DNA of 64,000 nucleotides. Source: Gluconobacter wancherniae NBRC 103581 (lineage in GTDB: Bacteria; Pseudomonadota; Alphaproteobacteria; Acetobacterales; Acetobacteraceae). The stretch covers positions 62,001-126,000 of the forward strand of contig NZ_BJUZ01000003.1 in NCBI RefSeq assembly GCF_007988885.1, written 5' to 3'. Within the stretch, counting starts at the first letter, position 1, and each line of letters opens with the position of its first letter. The position numbers and the translations under genes are program-made. Shown here piece after piece: positions 38,516 to 47,551 of this stretch. The notes beneath the pieces were generated by a model. It ran no database searches. It was not told the DNA's origin and was given only the letters and a program-made list of their open reading frames with translations.

Positions 38516-41008
38516 ATGCGCCTAGCCCGCCTCCTCTCGACCTCAGCGTTGATCGCTCTAGGGGTTACACCTGCACTTGCTGCCACACCGGGCGCAACCA
38601 AGCAGGCTGCAACCCCCAAGCATCACGCTGTCGCTCCGAAGAAGATCGACGCACCTTCCATGATGGGCAACACAGCTCCTACCGACCAGAAAGAAGAGCA
38701 CGTTTCGGTCAACGGCCACCGTCGCTATTTCGATGGCGTAACACGCACTGCCGTTGGCGGTGGTCTTATGGAAAAGCAGGATAGCGCGAAATCCGTTTCC
38801 GCTGTCTCGCGTGACTTCATCGAGAAGCAGGCTCCGGGCCAGGATCCGATGCAGTTGATTGCACTACTTCCGGGTGCCAACGTGTCCTCATCTGATCCGG
38901 CAGGCCTCACCGGCAGCAACATGAGTGTTCGCGGTCTGGATCAAACCCAGATGGGCTTCACACTTGAAGGCTTTCCAATCAACGATATCGGCAACTTTGC
39001 TGTATATTCGCAGGAAATCGTTGATTCAGAAAACCTGAAGACGATTTCTCTCGCACAGGGTTCTGCAGATCTCGACAGCCCGCATCTCAGTGCAACGGGC
39101 GGCGTAGTCGACATGTACATGATCGACCCGAAAATGAAGAAAGGCGGCGCATTCGACGTCAGCTACGGTTCATACGATTACACACGCGGCTTCCTGCGAC
39201 TGGACACGGGAAGAATTGGCCACACAAATCTGCGCGCCTATTTTTCTGGTTCCTACGTTACGGAAGGTGTTAAAAACACCGATTACACAAACAGCAAGCT
39301 TCATGCCGAAGCCAAGTTCGTAAACGATTGGGGCCAGAACAACCGCGTCTCCCTCGCCATCGTTGGCAACCGGCTTTACAACTATCTTTCAAACAGCGTG
39401 AACAAGCAGTCCTGGGAAACATATGGCCGCGGCGTGAACGGCTATGTTGCCCCCAAGACCGTAAATGGCGTGTCCGTACAGAACACGGTTTGGAACTCGA
39501 CCTATAATCCAAACGGCTCTGACAAAGGCGCATCTTACTACAAGCTGCACCAGAACCCATTCACCAATATCTATGCCAGTGCGCCTTCGCACTTCACACT
39601 CACCGACAACCTAACGCTGACTGAAACGCCATATTTCTGGTACGGTGACGGCAGTGGTGGCGGTGCATACAACACCAATTTAGAAAACCTCTCCTACGGT
39701 GCGACCAAGACGACCGGCACCCTGAACGGCCGGGGCGGCACACAAATGCTGTATAACCCGTCTATCACAACCACATATCGTCCAGGTGCAGTCACAAAGC
39801 TTACACTGACCACAGGGTTTAACCGCCTGATGGTTGGTTACTGGTTCGAATATTCAAAGCAGAAACAGCAGGGTCCTTACACAGGCGTCGGCGCCGACGG
39901 AAACCCATGGAATGTCTGGGGCTCCTCACCGGAAGTCGTGTTGGCAAACGGCCAGACCTATCAGTACCGCAGTACTCTCACCCAGACCCGCGTCCATACG
40001 ATGTTCATCGGTGACAGCATGTCCCTGCTGCACAACAAGCTGACAATTGACGCAGGCCTGAAATATTCGATCGTAAGTCGCAGCGGCACGAACATGCTGC
40101 CAGACACCTCCACCGGCCGTAACATCAGCCAGACCTACTACGAGCCACTGCCAACTGCTTCGATCCGCTATCAGATCAACCCGGAAAACCAGGTCTTCGT
40201 CTCTGGCGCAACCAACTTCCGCATGCCGACAAACTACTCGCTGTATGACTCAGGCGCGTATTATGCCGGTTCGGGCTACTCAACCCACGCCAACACCAAT
40301 CAAAGCCCTGAAATTTCGATTTCGGAAGAAGCTGGATATCGTTACACGGGCTCCACCATCATGGGTTCCGTTACGTATTTCCATTATGACTTCACCAACC
40401 GCCTAATCTCTCAGACGCAATGTCAGGATGCGGCCTGCAACAACTACTTCACCACGAATATCAATGCTGGTGGGCAGACCACGAACGGTGTGGATGCAGA
40501 AATTGGTACGCGCCCCATTTTCTACCACATCCGCCCCTATGCTTCGTTCGAGTATGTTGATGCGCGCCTTGGAAGCAACCTGCTTGGCGGCAGTGGTAGC
40601 AGCGCTGCGTACCTGCCCACCAAAGGAAAATTCGCACCTGAAACACCCAAGTATCAGGTAGGCTTCAACCTGGACTATGACGACGGCAGCCTCTTCGGTG
40701 GCTACAACCTGAAATACATTGCTCGCCAGTATTCCACCTTCATGAACGACCAGTCCATCCCGGGTTATGTCCGCATGAACCTGAATATCGGTTACCGCTT
40801 CCACAACGTTGGCTTCCTGCAGAGCCCGAACATCAAGCTGAACCTCAGCAACCTGACAAACAAGGGCTATCTGGGCTTCGTGAAGAGCGTGCAGACCAAC
40901 GCACTTCCGACGGTCGGCCTCAATGGCAAGACAGTTAAAGCTGCAATCCCAACCTACTCTATCGGCGCACCTTTCGCGGCGATGGCAACAGTTAGCGCAG
41001 GTTTCTAA
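38516..41008 (+). CDS. TonB-dependent receptor
   Basis: Outer-membrane active transporter, 830 residues. The signal peptide is cut after ALA (about residue 22). A plug domain follows (SAVSRDFIEKQAPGQDPMQLIALLPG, then SNMSVRGLDQTQMGFTLEG), then a long beta-barrel of alternating aromatic strands. The protein ends in Phe, as expected for barrel insertion. Siderophore, metal or carbohydrate cargo is not evident from sequence. ATG 38,516 sets the signal peptide; the frame is open slightly further upstream. Followed by a strong terminator. Confidence 0.92.
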   Translation: MRLARLLSTSALIALGVTPALAATPGATKQAATPKHHAVAPKKIDAPSMMGNTAPTDQKEEHVSVNGHRRYFDGVTRTAVGGGLMEKQDSAKSVSAVSRDFIEKQAPGQDPMQLIALLPGANVSSSDPAGLTGSNMSVRGLDQTQMGFTLEGFPINDIGNFAVYSQEIVDSENLKTISLAQGSADLDSPHLSATGGVVDMYMIDPKMKKGGAFDVSYGSYDYTRGFLRLDTGRIGHTNLRAYFSGSYVTEGVKNTDYTNSKLHAEAKFVNDWGQNNRVSLAIVGNRLYNYLSNSVNKQSWETYGRGVNGYVAPKTVNGVSVQNTVWNSTYNPNGSDKGASYYKLHQNPFTNIYASAPSHFTLTDNLTLTETPYFWYGDGSGGGAYNTNLENLSYGATKTTGTLNGRGGTQMLYNPSITTTYRPGAVTKLTLTTGFNRLMVGYWFEYSKQKQQGPYTGVGADGNPWNVWGSSPEVVLANGQTYQYRSTLTQTRVHTMFIGDSMSLLHNKLTIDAGLKYSIVSRSGTNMLPDTSTGRNISQTYYEPLPTASIRYQINPENQVFVSGATNFRMPTNYSLYDSGAYYAGSGYSTHANTNQSPEISISEEAGYRYTGSTIMGSVTYFHYDFTNRLISQTQCQDAACNNYFTTNINAGGQTTNGVDAEIGTRPIFYHIRPYASFEYVDARLGSNLLGGSGSSAAYLPTKGKFAPETPKYQVGFNLDYDDGSLFGGYNLKYIARQYSTFMNDQSIPGYVRMNLNIGYRFHNVGFLQSPNIKLNLSNLTNKGYLGFVKSVQTNALPTVGLNGKTVKAAIPTYSIGAPFAAMATVSAGF

Positions 41009-41036
41009 GCCTTCGCTCTGTAAGGTTCAATAAAGG

Positions 41037-41067
41037 CCGCGTCGGATATTCCGGCGCGGTTTTTTTT
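41037..41067 (+). terminator. Terminator after the TonB receptor gene
   Basis: Stem CCGCGtCGG/CCGgCGCGG with an ATATT loop, followed by eight T on the plus strand. Confidence 0.9.
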
Positions 41068-41196
41068 GTGCCTGAAGCGCACGAGATCCTCACTCAAACT
41101 CAAGCGTTCTCCAATTGAAACCATCAAGGCAAAAGCCTTGCGCTTACTTCCGTGATATGGGCATGTATCTTGCCTAAGTCAGGTAGAGGAAAAACG

Positions 41197-41703
41197 GTGA
41201 GCCGCATTAAATCAGCGAAAAAATCGCCACTTGAGGTCTATCAAACCAGACTTGAAGAGCACCTCTCCATCGTCTCCAAAGCGGTGGATACAATGCTGAT
41301 CGAGCTTCCGCGAGCTATCAATTATCCAGAACTTCATTCCAGAATGAATTTCGATCTTTCCATGGCTAGATCTCATCTTGAGCAAATCGAAAATCTTGTA
41401 GCTCAACGAGGGATTGCGGCCCCCTTCTCTCTCGAAACTGTCTCCAGCGTCATCGATAATGTCTCAAGCCTGCTGCATGGAGGAGAAACAAACGACGTTC
41501 TAACCAACGCGATGGCTGCGGCTGGATACAAAGCACACCAGATTGCGTCTTTTGATGCCTTAATTGCCTTAGCTGCACATCTTGGCTTTGAAGCCGATCT
41601 GAAGACATTGAGTTCAATGCGGGAAGAAGAATATAGCTCCGCAAGGTGGCTCGAACGAAATATGGGCGCAATCGTCAAGCGCTACCTCACCTGCCAGAAT
41701 TAA
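41197..41703 (+). CDS. Ferritin-like DUF892 protein
   Basis: 168 residues predicted all-helical, resembling the ferritin-like DUF892 (YciE/YciF) family. The fit is best in the C-terminal half (AYKAHQIASFDALIALA-type helix, EEEYSSARWLERNM helix). An N-terminal coil follows the basic start. GTG 41,197 was chosen because AGAGGA lies eight bases upstream; an in-frame ATG at 41,152 is the alternative. Members are linked to stress responses, but the biochemical role is uncertain. Some canonical Glu/His iron ligands are not obvious here. Confidence 0.65.
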   Translation: MSRIKSAKKSPLEVYQTRLEEHLSIVSKAVDTMLIELPRAINYPELHSRMNFDLSMARSHLEQIENLVAQRGIAAPFSLETVSSVIDNVSSLLHGGETNDVLTNAMAAAGYKAHQIASFDALIALAAHLGFEADLKTLSSMREEEYSSARWLERNMGAIVKRYLTCQN

Positions 41704-41727
41704 AGTACGTAATCTCCAAAGCTGCTG

Positions 41728-43134
41728 TTACCAGGACGCTATACCGAATACCTGCACCTGACAGAAATGAAGATATATCTGCTGACCAAGTAGTGTAATT
41801 TTTACAAAACGCGCAGGTACGCCTTCTTCGTTTCTCCAGATGTAAGGAGAACCATCTGCACCTCCATATGAAATATTGTCATCTTTACGGTGAATAATAA
41901 CCCAACTGTTATCATCATCAGATACAGATATTTCCAAATTGGCACTGCGCTCGATAGCGTCATCAAGCCTGTTAAAAAGGCGTATCTCATGAATTCGAGC
42001 GACTTTCCCCAAGTCAACACGCCACCAAGGATTATCTTCACATGCTGTGTGATGCGCGGGAAAATTAGGAATTTGCCCGGAAAGCGGACCTTCCGCGTTT
42101 TCTTCAACCGGCATATCACCTAGAACTGATGACTGCGTGGCAAGGCATCCCTCAGAAATTAGCGGCCATTCAGGTAAGGGAAAAACACAGCACGAAGCCG
42201 GATTTGAAATTTCTGACCAATAATTTTTCAAATATGGATCAAATACTGCATTTGTCGCTGCAAGAAATCTATCGCGCTCACTACGTGACATACCGCCCCA
42301 ACGGCTTTGCTCAACGTAATTTCCAGAGATACTTCTGCGGGATCTTATATCAAAATCCTGTTCTGACTTAATATTATAATGTGCAATAAAAGCAATATCA
42401 ATAATCTTCTTATTTCGGTCGTCTTCTTTCAGGTAACTCCAAGCCTGATGTGGAAAATTATCATAATATCCTTTTAGGGAATCCCCTAAAACGTTTACAG
42501 CTTTCAGATCTGGTGCCAACCCAAGAAGGTTATGATGAATTGCTTCTGAAGGATGGAGAAAGACCTTTCTATATGGTATCTCAGTACTTCTAACGAGAAT
42601 TTTAGTAAACGGTGTTGCTCCATCTTCACGGCGCGTATAGTTTTTCAATACTGACCCTTTAGGTCTAATTTTATGATCGTTATTCCCAAAAAAAGACCAG
42701 TTAAAGTATAGAGCATCAATATCTGTATATTTTTCTATAAATTCTCCAATATTATTTATATTTTTCAAACAAATAAATTCATCAACATCCAGAAACATTA
42801 TCCATTCGCTTTCTGTAGAATAGTGTCTCAGAAAATGAAAAAACATCTGGAATTGTGCTCCAGTGACTCCATAATGGCGAAAAGTTACTTTAGGAGTATT
42901 CCCTACTGTAAACGGGAAAACTGCCTCAAACATTTCTTCTGGATTATCATCATTACAATAAATATAAATATGGTCAAAGCCAATGGAGAGATGGTATGAA
43001 ATCCACTCGACGATATATGGTGTTTCCCAACGGGCCGTCGTCACCAGACTAAACTGGTGCTTGGGGGCAGGACGAGCGCCGCCTTGAGAAATCACGTCCA
43101 GAGGCGCAAAGCCGTAATCAGTCCAATTTTCCAT
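41728..43134 (-). CDS. GT92-like glycosyltransferase fused to a discoidin-like (F5/8 type C) domain
   Basis: 468 residues in two parts. Residues 27 to about 300 are a GT-A glycosyltransferase of the DUF23/GT92 or Glyco_tranf_2_4 type. They include ARWETPYIVEWISYHLSIGFDHIYIY, the DXD motif FLDVDEF, and conserved downstream Asp, His and Arg residues. Residues from about 330 to the end resemble a galactose-binding discoidin domain (DNPWWRVDLGKVARIHEIRLFNR, ARFVKITLLGQQIYLHFCQVQVFG). No signal or membrane segment is seen. The DNA is markedly AT-rich relative to the window, which suggests transfer. Substrates unknown. Confidence 0.8.
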   Translation of the reverse strand: MENWTDYGFAPLDVISQGGARPAPKHQFSLVTTARWETPYIVEWISYHLSIGFDHIYIYCNDDNPEEMFEAVFPFTVGNTPKVTFRHYGVTGAQFQMFFHFLRHYSTESEWIMFLDVDEFICLKNINNIGEFIEKYTDIDALYFNWSFFGNNDHKIRPKGSVLKNYTRREDGATPFTKILVRSTEIPYRKVFLHPSEAIHHNLLGLAPDLKAVNVLGDSLKGYYDNFPHQAWSYLKEDDRNKKIIDIAFIAHYNIKSEQDFDIRSRRSISGNYVEQSRWGGMSRSERDRFLAATNAVFDPYLKNYWSEISNPASCCVFPLPEWPLISEGCLATQSSVLGDMPVEENAEGPLSGQIPNFPAHHTACEDNPWWRVDLGKVARIHEIRLFNRLDDAIERSANLEISVSDDDNSWVIIHRKDDNISYGGADGSPYIWRNEEGVPARFVKITLLGQQIYLHFCQVQVFGIASW

Positions 43135-43515
43135 GTTTTACAGAGTACGTTGAGCCACTCCTTGACGTCAAGTATTTATGATCAATATTTAAAGTTAAAA
43201 AATTTCTTTGAAAGAAAATTATAAGAAACCGTGAATTAATATTGAGTGATTAAAGATAATTGTTTTTTATTACAGAATAGATAAACCATATCGATATCAA
43301 TAAAATAAAGTAATATTTTATTTTTAAAGCCCATAAAATGTTTTAAAACAAAGATAATATCCCATATCAAAATATTTCTATGTGACGAGATAAGAAACGT
43401 GCCATATTGTTTTTTCTTACTGCCGCTCCTTGAAATGCGCCAAGGAGATGGCATGTCTGAATATCTTTCGTTTCTGGGCCTCTGGCTCTATTACAGGTCG
43501 TAATTCTGAACAGTC
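43135..43515. other. Very AT-rich intergenic gap
   Basis: About 380 bases between divergent genes, with long A and T runs and an obviously low GC content from 43,180 to 43,420. A 72-codon minus-strand frame exists but has no plausible start or family and was not accepted. Promoters of both flanking genes must lie here. Confidence 0.6.
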
Positions 43516-44385
43516 ATGACTGCTTCACCGCCACCTTCCGGTCACCGTATTCTGCCGCTGGCCACGCTCGCTGTGCCAAACAAGGCGCAGCTTGAGCCAC
43601 AGATTAGTCGGCCATTCATGAATGGCCATTTAACGGCGGGCAGACCAGATCCGCAGAACATTGCCACTCATGGACAAGCTGCCATCATTCTGGATGCCAG
43701 GCATGGTGTCCTTCATTTGAATACTACCTCCACCTTGTTCATGGACAATCAGCAGGACGACACTGGTGCAAACCAAACACATAAAGTCGTCTTGGATAGC
43801 TCTACCTTACTATTACAGGTAAACAAGGAAAGCTTGCTCACCCAACTGCCTGCTTTGGCAGGGCTCCCGCCTGTTTCCTTTTCGACCGATCAGGGCCCTG
43901 GGGTATTTCTTTTCACGGCTTGTGACCTGCTTGAAAAGGGATCGCTCAGAAACTCGTCAGAACAGGCGCGCAAACGACTACTCCGTCATATGATGGAAAC
44001 TCTGATCACGACCCTGCTGGAAGCTCTTGATCTTGAAGTCAGCGTCGCAGGCCGCCGTCGGCACAGACAGAAGCTCGTTCGCGAATATATTGAAAAACGC
44101 CTCGCAGACCCAACGCTCACTCCTCAAAAAATCGCTCAGGCTTACGGTATTTCCGCTCGCGCTCTTTATCTTCTTTTTGATGGGGAGCCTGGAGCTGTAG
44201 CCGGGTGGATTTTAAATCGCCGTCTTGAGCGCATACATGCGGACCTGATCAACCCAGCCTGTTCGACAGACGCAATCGCTGTGATCGCATATCGCCATGG
44301 TTTTCGAAACGCAGCACATCTCTCACGACGTTTCAGGCAGAAATTTGATATGTCCCCTCGGGAAGCACGGCAAAAAGCCAGCTGA
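43516..44385 (+). CDS. AraC-family transcriptional regulator
   Basis: 289 residues. The C-terminal 100 form the two helix-turn-helix AraC domain (LTPQKIAQAYGISARALYLLF, then VIAYRHGFRNAAHLSRRFRQKFDMSPREAR). The N-terminal part resembles the AraC-binding-like domain of regulators such as FeaR (IILDARHGVLHLN). The effector is unknown. It is divergent from the discoidin-fused glycosyltransferase across an AT-rich gap and could control it. A terminator follows. Confidence 0.88.
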   Translation: MTASPPPSGHRILPLATLAVPNKAQLEPQISRPFMNGHLTAGRPDPQNIATHGQAAIILDARHGVLHLNTTSTLFMDNQQDDTGANQTHKVVLDSSTLLLQVNKESLLTQLPALAGLPPVSFSTDQGPGVFLFTACDLLEKGSLRNSSEQARKRLLRHMMETLITTLLEALDLEVSVAGRRRHRQKLVREYIEKRLADPTLTPQKIAQAYGISARALYLLFDGEPGAVAGWILNRRLERIHADLINPACSTDAIAVIAYRHGFRNAAHLSRRFRQKFDMSPREARQKAS

Positions 44386-44392
44386 AAGCCAG

Positions 44393-44417
44393 CCCTCACA
44401 CTGATTGTGAGGGTTTT
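44393..44417 (+). terminator. Terminator after the AraC-family gene
   Basis: A perfect 8-bp stem CCCTCACA with a 5-base loop and four T. It overlaps the last codons of the hldE remnant coming from the other side. Confidence 0.8.
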
Positions 44418-44976
44418 ATGGATTGCACAATCCGGGACGTCGACTGGTTGTTGACCAGCTCAACAAGTGCCACACGTCCCCCATTTTCCTTAACGAAACG
44501 GCCTCCTACCACTTCATCCTCACGATAGTCAGCGCCTTTAACAAGCACATCTGGGCAAAGCGTCTGAATGACCTGAAGCGGCGTCTCTTCATCGAAGAGA
44601 ACAACCAGATCTACATGCCTTAAAGCCCCCATGACGATCGCTCTGGCCTGTTCATTCTGAATCGGTCGTGAAGGACCTTTGAGACGCGACACAGAGCGGT
44701 CAGTATTCGGGGCTTATTCTCAGGTTGTCATACCATCTTCAGGGTGGGTAATCAGGAGCACTTTACCGCTAAATTGCTCTGATATGAGTTCATAACCTTC
44801 GAGAACCTCTGCTCCGGAAGACCATACACCAGCACTGCCTCCTGCCAGTTATGCGAAATAGCTCCCACAAGGAATAGGCGCCTCAGGGGAGATCCTGCTG
44901 ACATCTCCGGACACGTATCGATCCAGAAGAAGGTACCGATGACCGCCACACGACCAAACTGAAAATCCTTGATCAT
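44396..44976 (-). pseudogene. hldE: Decayed bifunctional heptose kinase/adenylyltransferase
   Basis: HldE (RfaE) makes ADP-heptose for LPS inner core and is normally about 480 residues. Here only pieces remain. The kinase start reads KDFQFGRVAVIG from ATG 44,976, then after a frameshift LLDRYVSGDVSRISPEAPIP, then a stop. A middle kinase piece follows in the same frame (KVLLITHPEDGMT). After a large deletion the C-terminal adenylyltransferase part remains (NTDRSVSRLKGPSRPI, VDLVVLFDEETPLQVI, LVKGADYRE). The GxFDxxHxGH catalytic region is lost. A normal AGGA ribosome site still precedes the old start. Confidence 0.85.
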
Positions 44977-45043
44977 TGCAGTCTCTTCCTCATTTCTGCA
45001 CAGCAGCCAAGCAGCCTCTCTGGCTTAGTTTCCCAAGAAGGCG

Positions 45044-45084
45044 GCCAAAAGAAAAGGGGCGGCAGGACAATGCCCCACCGCCCC
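45044..45084 (-). terminator. Terminator of htpG
   Basis: A 7-bp GGGGCGG/CCGCCCC stem around a 15-base loop, with a TTTTCTTTT tract on the minus strand just downstream of the htpG stop. Confidence 0.75.
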
Positions 45085-45102
45085 CTTAGCAGAACAGGGT
45101 GA

Positions 45103-46986
45103 TCAGTCTGCGGCATTCCCGGCCAGCAATGTTGCCAGAATCCTGGCGAACCCACTGGCATCAGGAAGAGCCTCTCCTTCCTGAACACGCGCAATATCAA
45201 GCAGAACACGTGCGTGGTCGGCGATGTTTTCTCCCTTGGCCACGCGCTCTGACAGAGAGCGGATCAAAGGATGACGCGGGTTGATCTCAAGAATAGGAGG
45301 CGTCGCAGGCATTGCCTGTCCAGAGCGACGCAGGAGGCGCTGCATCGCCATGTCTGGGCCACCTTCGGAGGTGATAACAACAGCGCTTCCCGTCAGCCTG
45401 ACCGTGCTGCGCACATCCTTCACCTGATCTCCAAGAGCATCCTTGAGAGCGGGAATCAGGGCATCGAGATCCGCTGGCTCGGCTGTATCTGCACTGGCGG
45501 CCTCAAATTTCTCCAGATCCCCATGGGACTGGCTGACAGAACGGAACGTTTTATCCTGATATGAATTCAGCCGCTCCGGCCAGAAGCCATCCACTGGATC
45601 CGTCAGCAACAGAACTTCTAGGCCGCGCGCCGTAAAGCCTTCCAGCTGAGCAGAAGCTTTCAGAGCATCCATATTATCACCCGTGAGATAATAAATGACG
45701 TCCTGACCATCCTTCATACGGGAAATATAGTCGTCCAGTGTTGTCAGCGCAGCATCATGGGTTGAATGGAAGCGCGCAAAACCCGCAATTTCCTGACGGT
45801 GCTCACCATCTTCCCATAGCCCTTCCTTGATGACAGGGCCGAAATTCTCCCAGAATGCATCGAAACCGGACTCAGCGTCCTTAGCGCGGGTCTTGATTTC
45901 ATTCAGCACGCGCTTGGTAACAGCTTTACGAATACGGGAAAGAACCGGTGTCGCCTGAAGCATCTCACGCGACACATTTAGAGGAAGATCTTCCGTATCG
46001 ACTACGCCCTGAACAAAGCGCATCCAGTTTGGAACCAGTTCTGCTTCATCCGTGATAAACATCCGACGGACATGAAGGTGAATCTTGCTCTCGCGAGATT
46101 GCTCCATGAAGTCGAACGGACGCGCACCCGGCAGAAAAAGGAGCGCTGTAAATTCAGTTGTGCCTTCTGCGTGCCAGTGCAGGGTTGCATATGGCTCTTC
46201 AAAAGCATGAGCGACATGACGATAAAATTCGGCATACTGCTCAGGGGTAATCTCGGATTTCGGCTTTCTCCATAGAGCCGTACCCTCATTCGCAGACTTA
46301 TCTTCGCTGGTTCCATCTTCGTTGGTTTCACGAAGAGTGATGGGCCACGAAATATGATCAGCCCATTTGCGCACAATCGAGCGCAACCGCCATGTGTCCA
46401 AAAACTCTTCCGCATCGTCCTTCATATGCATGACGATATCGGTGCCCGGCGTAGATCGGGATGCTGGCGAAAGGGTATAGGACCCTTTTCCATCAGAAGA
46501 CCACATCCACGCATCATCAGAACCAGCCTTGCGCGATGTCACATCGACACGGTCAGCCACCATGAATGCCGCATAGAAGCCGACACCAAACTGACCAATC
46601 AGGCTGGGGCGATCCTCAGGCTTTGCTGAATCCAGTTTCTGACCAAAAGCCCGCGTCCCTGAGCGGGCAATAGTGCCCAGATTCTGGGTCAGCTCTTCAC
46701 GGGTCATGCCTGTTCCATCATCGGAGATGGTCAAAAGCTTGGACGTTTTGTCAGGATTGATACGAATGGATGCATTACCCGGAAGGGCCAGAGCAGTATC
46801 CGTCAGAGCTTCGAAACGACGCTTGTCTGTGGCATCTGCTGCATTTGCAACCAGCTCGCGCAGAAAGATCTCACGATCTGAATACAGCGCATGGACCACG
46901 AGATCGAGAAGACGCCCGACCTCTGCGCTGAATTCATGCTGCTCAGCCTGTGGTGCCGTATTTTCTGTATGTGTTGTTTCGCTCAT
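45103..46986 (-). CDS. htpG: Molecular chaperone HtpG (Hsp90)
   Basis: Cytoplasmic ATP-dependent Hsp90 chaperone, 627 residues. The GHKL ATPase motifs are present: [28 protein letters not shown] and [15 protein letters not shown]. The middle domain has the catalytic Arg loop region ([11 protein letters not shown]), and a C-terminal dimerisation domain follows. A possible heat-type promoter lies upstream and a terminator downstream, so it is a single-gene unit. Confidence 0.97.
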   Translation of the reverse strand: MSETTHTENTAPQAEQHEFSAEVGRLLDLVVHALYSDREIFLRELVANAADATDKRRFEALTDTALALPGNASIRINPDKTSKLLTISDDGTGMTREELTQNLGTIARSGTRAFGQKLDSAKPEDRPSLIGQFGVGFYAAFMVADRVDVTSRKAGSDDAWMWSSDGKGSYTLSPASRSTPGTDIVMHMKDDAEEFLDTWRLRSIVRKWADHISWPITLRETNEDGTSEDKSANEGTALWRKPKSEITPEQYAEFYRHVAHAFEEPYATLHWHAEGTTEFTALLFLPGARPFDFMEQSRESKIHLHVRRMFITDEAELVPNWMRFVQGVVDTEDLPLNVSREMLQATPVLSRIRKAVTKRVLNEIKTRAKDAESGFDAFWENFGPVIKEGLWEDGEHRQEIAGFARFHSTHDAALTTLDDYISRMKDGQDVIYYLTGDNMDALKASAQLEGFTARGLEVLLLTDPVDGFWPERLNSYQDKTFRSVSQSHGDLEKFEAASADTAEPADLDALIPALKDALGDQVKDVRSTVRLTGSAVVITSEGGPDMAMQRLLRRSGQAMPATPPILEINPRHPLIRSLSERVAKGENIADHARVLLDIARVQEGEALPDASGFARILATLLAGNAAD

Positions 46987-47019
46987 GTCTCACATTGTCC
47001 AGTAAAGGAAAGTGCCTAG

Positions 47020-47048
47020 AATATGCGTGCAGGGTCGTGCTTTTTCAA
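47020..47048 (-). promoter_or_regulatory. Possible promoter of htpG
   Basis: Read on the minus strand, TTGAAA is followed after 17 bases by CATATT, 33 bases before the ATG. This fits a sigma-70 or sigma-32 (RpoH) promoter, and heat control of htpG is usual. By-eye call. Confidence 0.4.
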
Positions 47049-47175
47049 CAGGCTCAAGATATGCCTTTGCAGATTCTGAGCCACGCAGAGCATGCGTCAT
47101 TTTGCACATTCAATCCCAGGCGGATGGTGAGCGACATTCTTAAATGACGGTTTTTACTGAAAAAGGATGATGGTG

Positions 47176-47514
47176 ATGAGAGAAAATTATACGGATCAGG
47201 AAGGTCAAGATCCCTGTCATTACCATCAGACGGCAGATGACAGACGGGTAGAGCAACCCCAAAAAAAAGCTCTCATCAATCGCCTCAGACGTATCGAGGG
47301 GCAGCTTGGTGGTGTGCGCAACATGATCGAGAATGATCGCTATTGTGTAGACGTTCTTACACAGATTTCTGCGATCAAATCTGCACTCGACGGTGTCGCT
47401 ATCCAGCTTCTTTCAACACATGCAAACGGGTGCGTCCGGAATGCTGTAATTGAAAATGGAGGCGATGAAGCTATGGAAGAACTTTTGGGCGTCATCCGGA
47501 AAATGATCCGCTGA
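47176..47514 (+). CDS. CsoR/RcnR/FrmR-family metal- or formaldehyde-sensing repressor
   Basis: 112 residues, all-helical DUF156 repressor. KKALINRLRRIEGQLGGVRNMI is the first helix with DNA contacts. The sensor residues Cys (RYCVDVL) and the HANGC His and Cys match the Cys-His-Cys copper site of CsoR. ATG 47,176 was preferred to 47,167 because AAGGA is correctly spaced before it. The N-terminus has a Cys-His-rich start (CHYHQ). No copper exporter or chaperone is adjacent, so the target is unknown. Confidence 0.85.
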   Translation: MRENYTDQEGQDPCHYHQTADDRRVEQPQKKALINRLRRIEGQLGGVRNMIENDRYCVDVLTQISAIKSALDGVAIQLLSTHANGCVRNAVIENGGDEAMEELLGVIRKMIR

Positions 47515-47551
47515 TCTCTATATCCGAATCATAACCTACCCCCTGGGCGTC

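Noticed and set aside
43236-43454. 72-codon minus-strand frame in the AT-rich gap
   Set aside because: No ribosome site, no family match, and composition typical of random AT-rich DNA.
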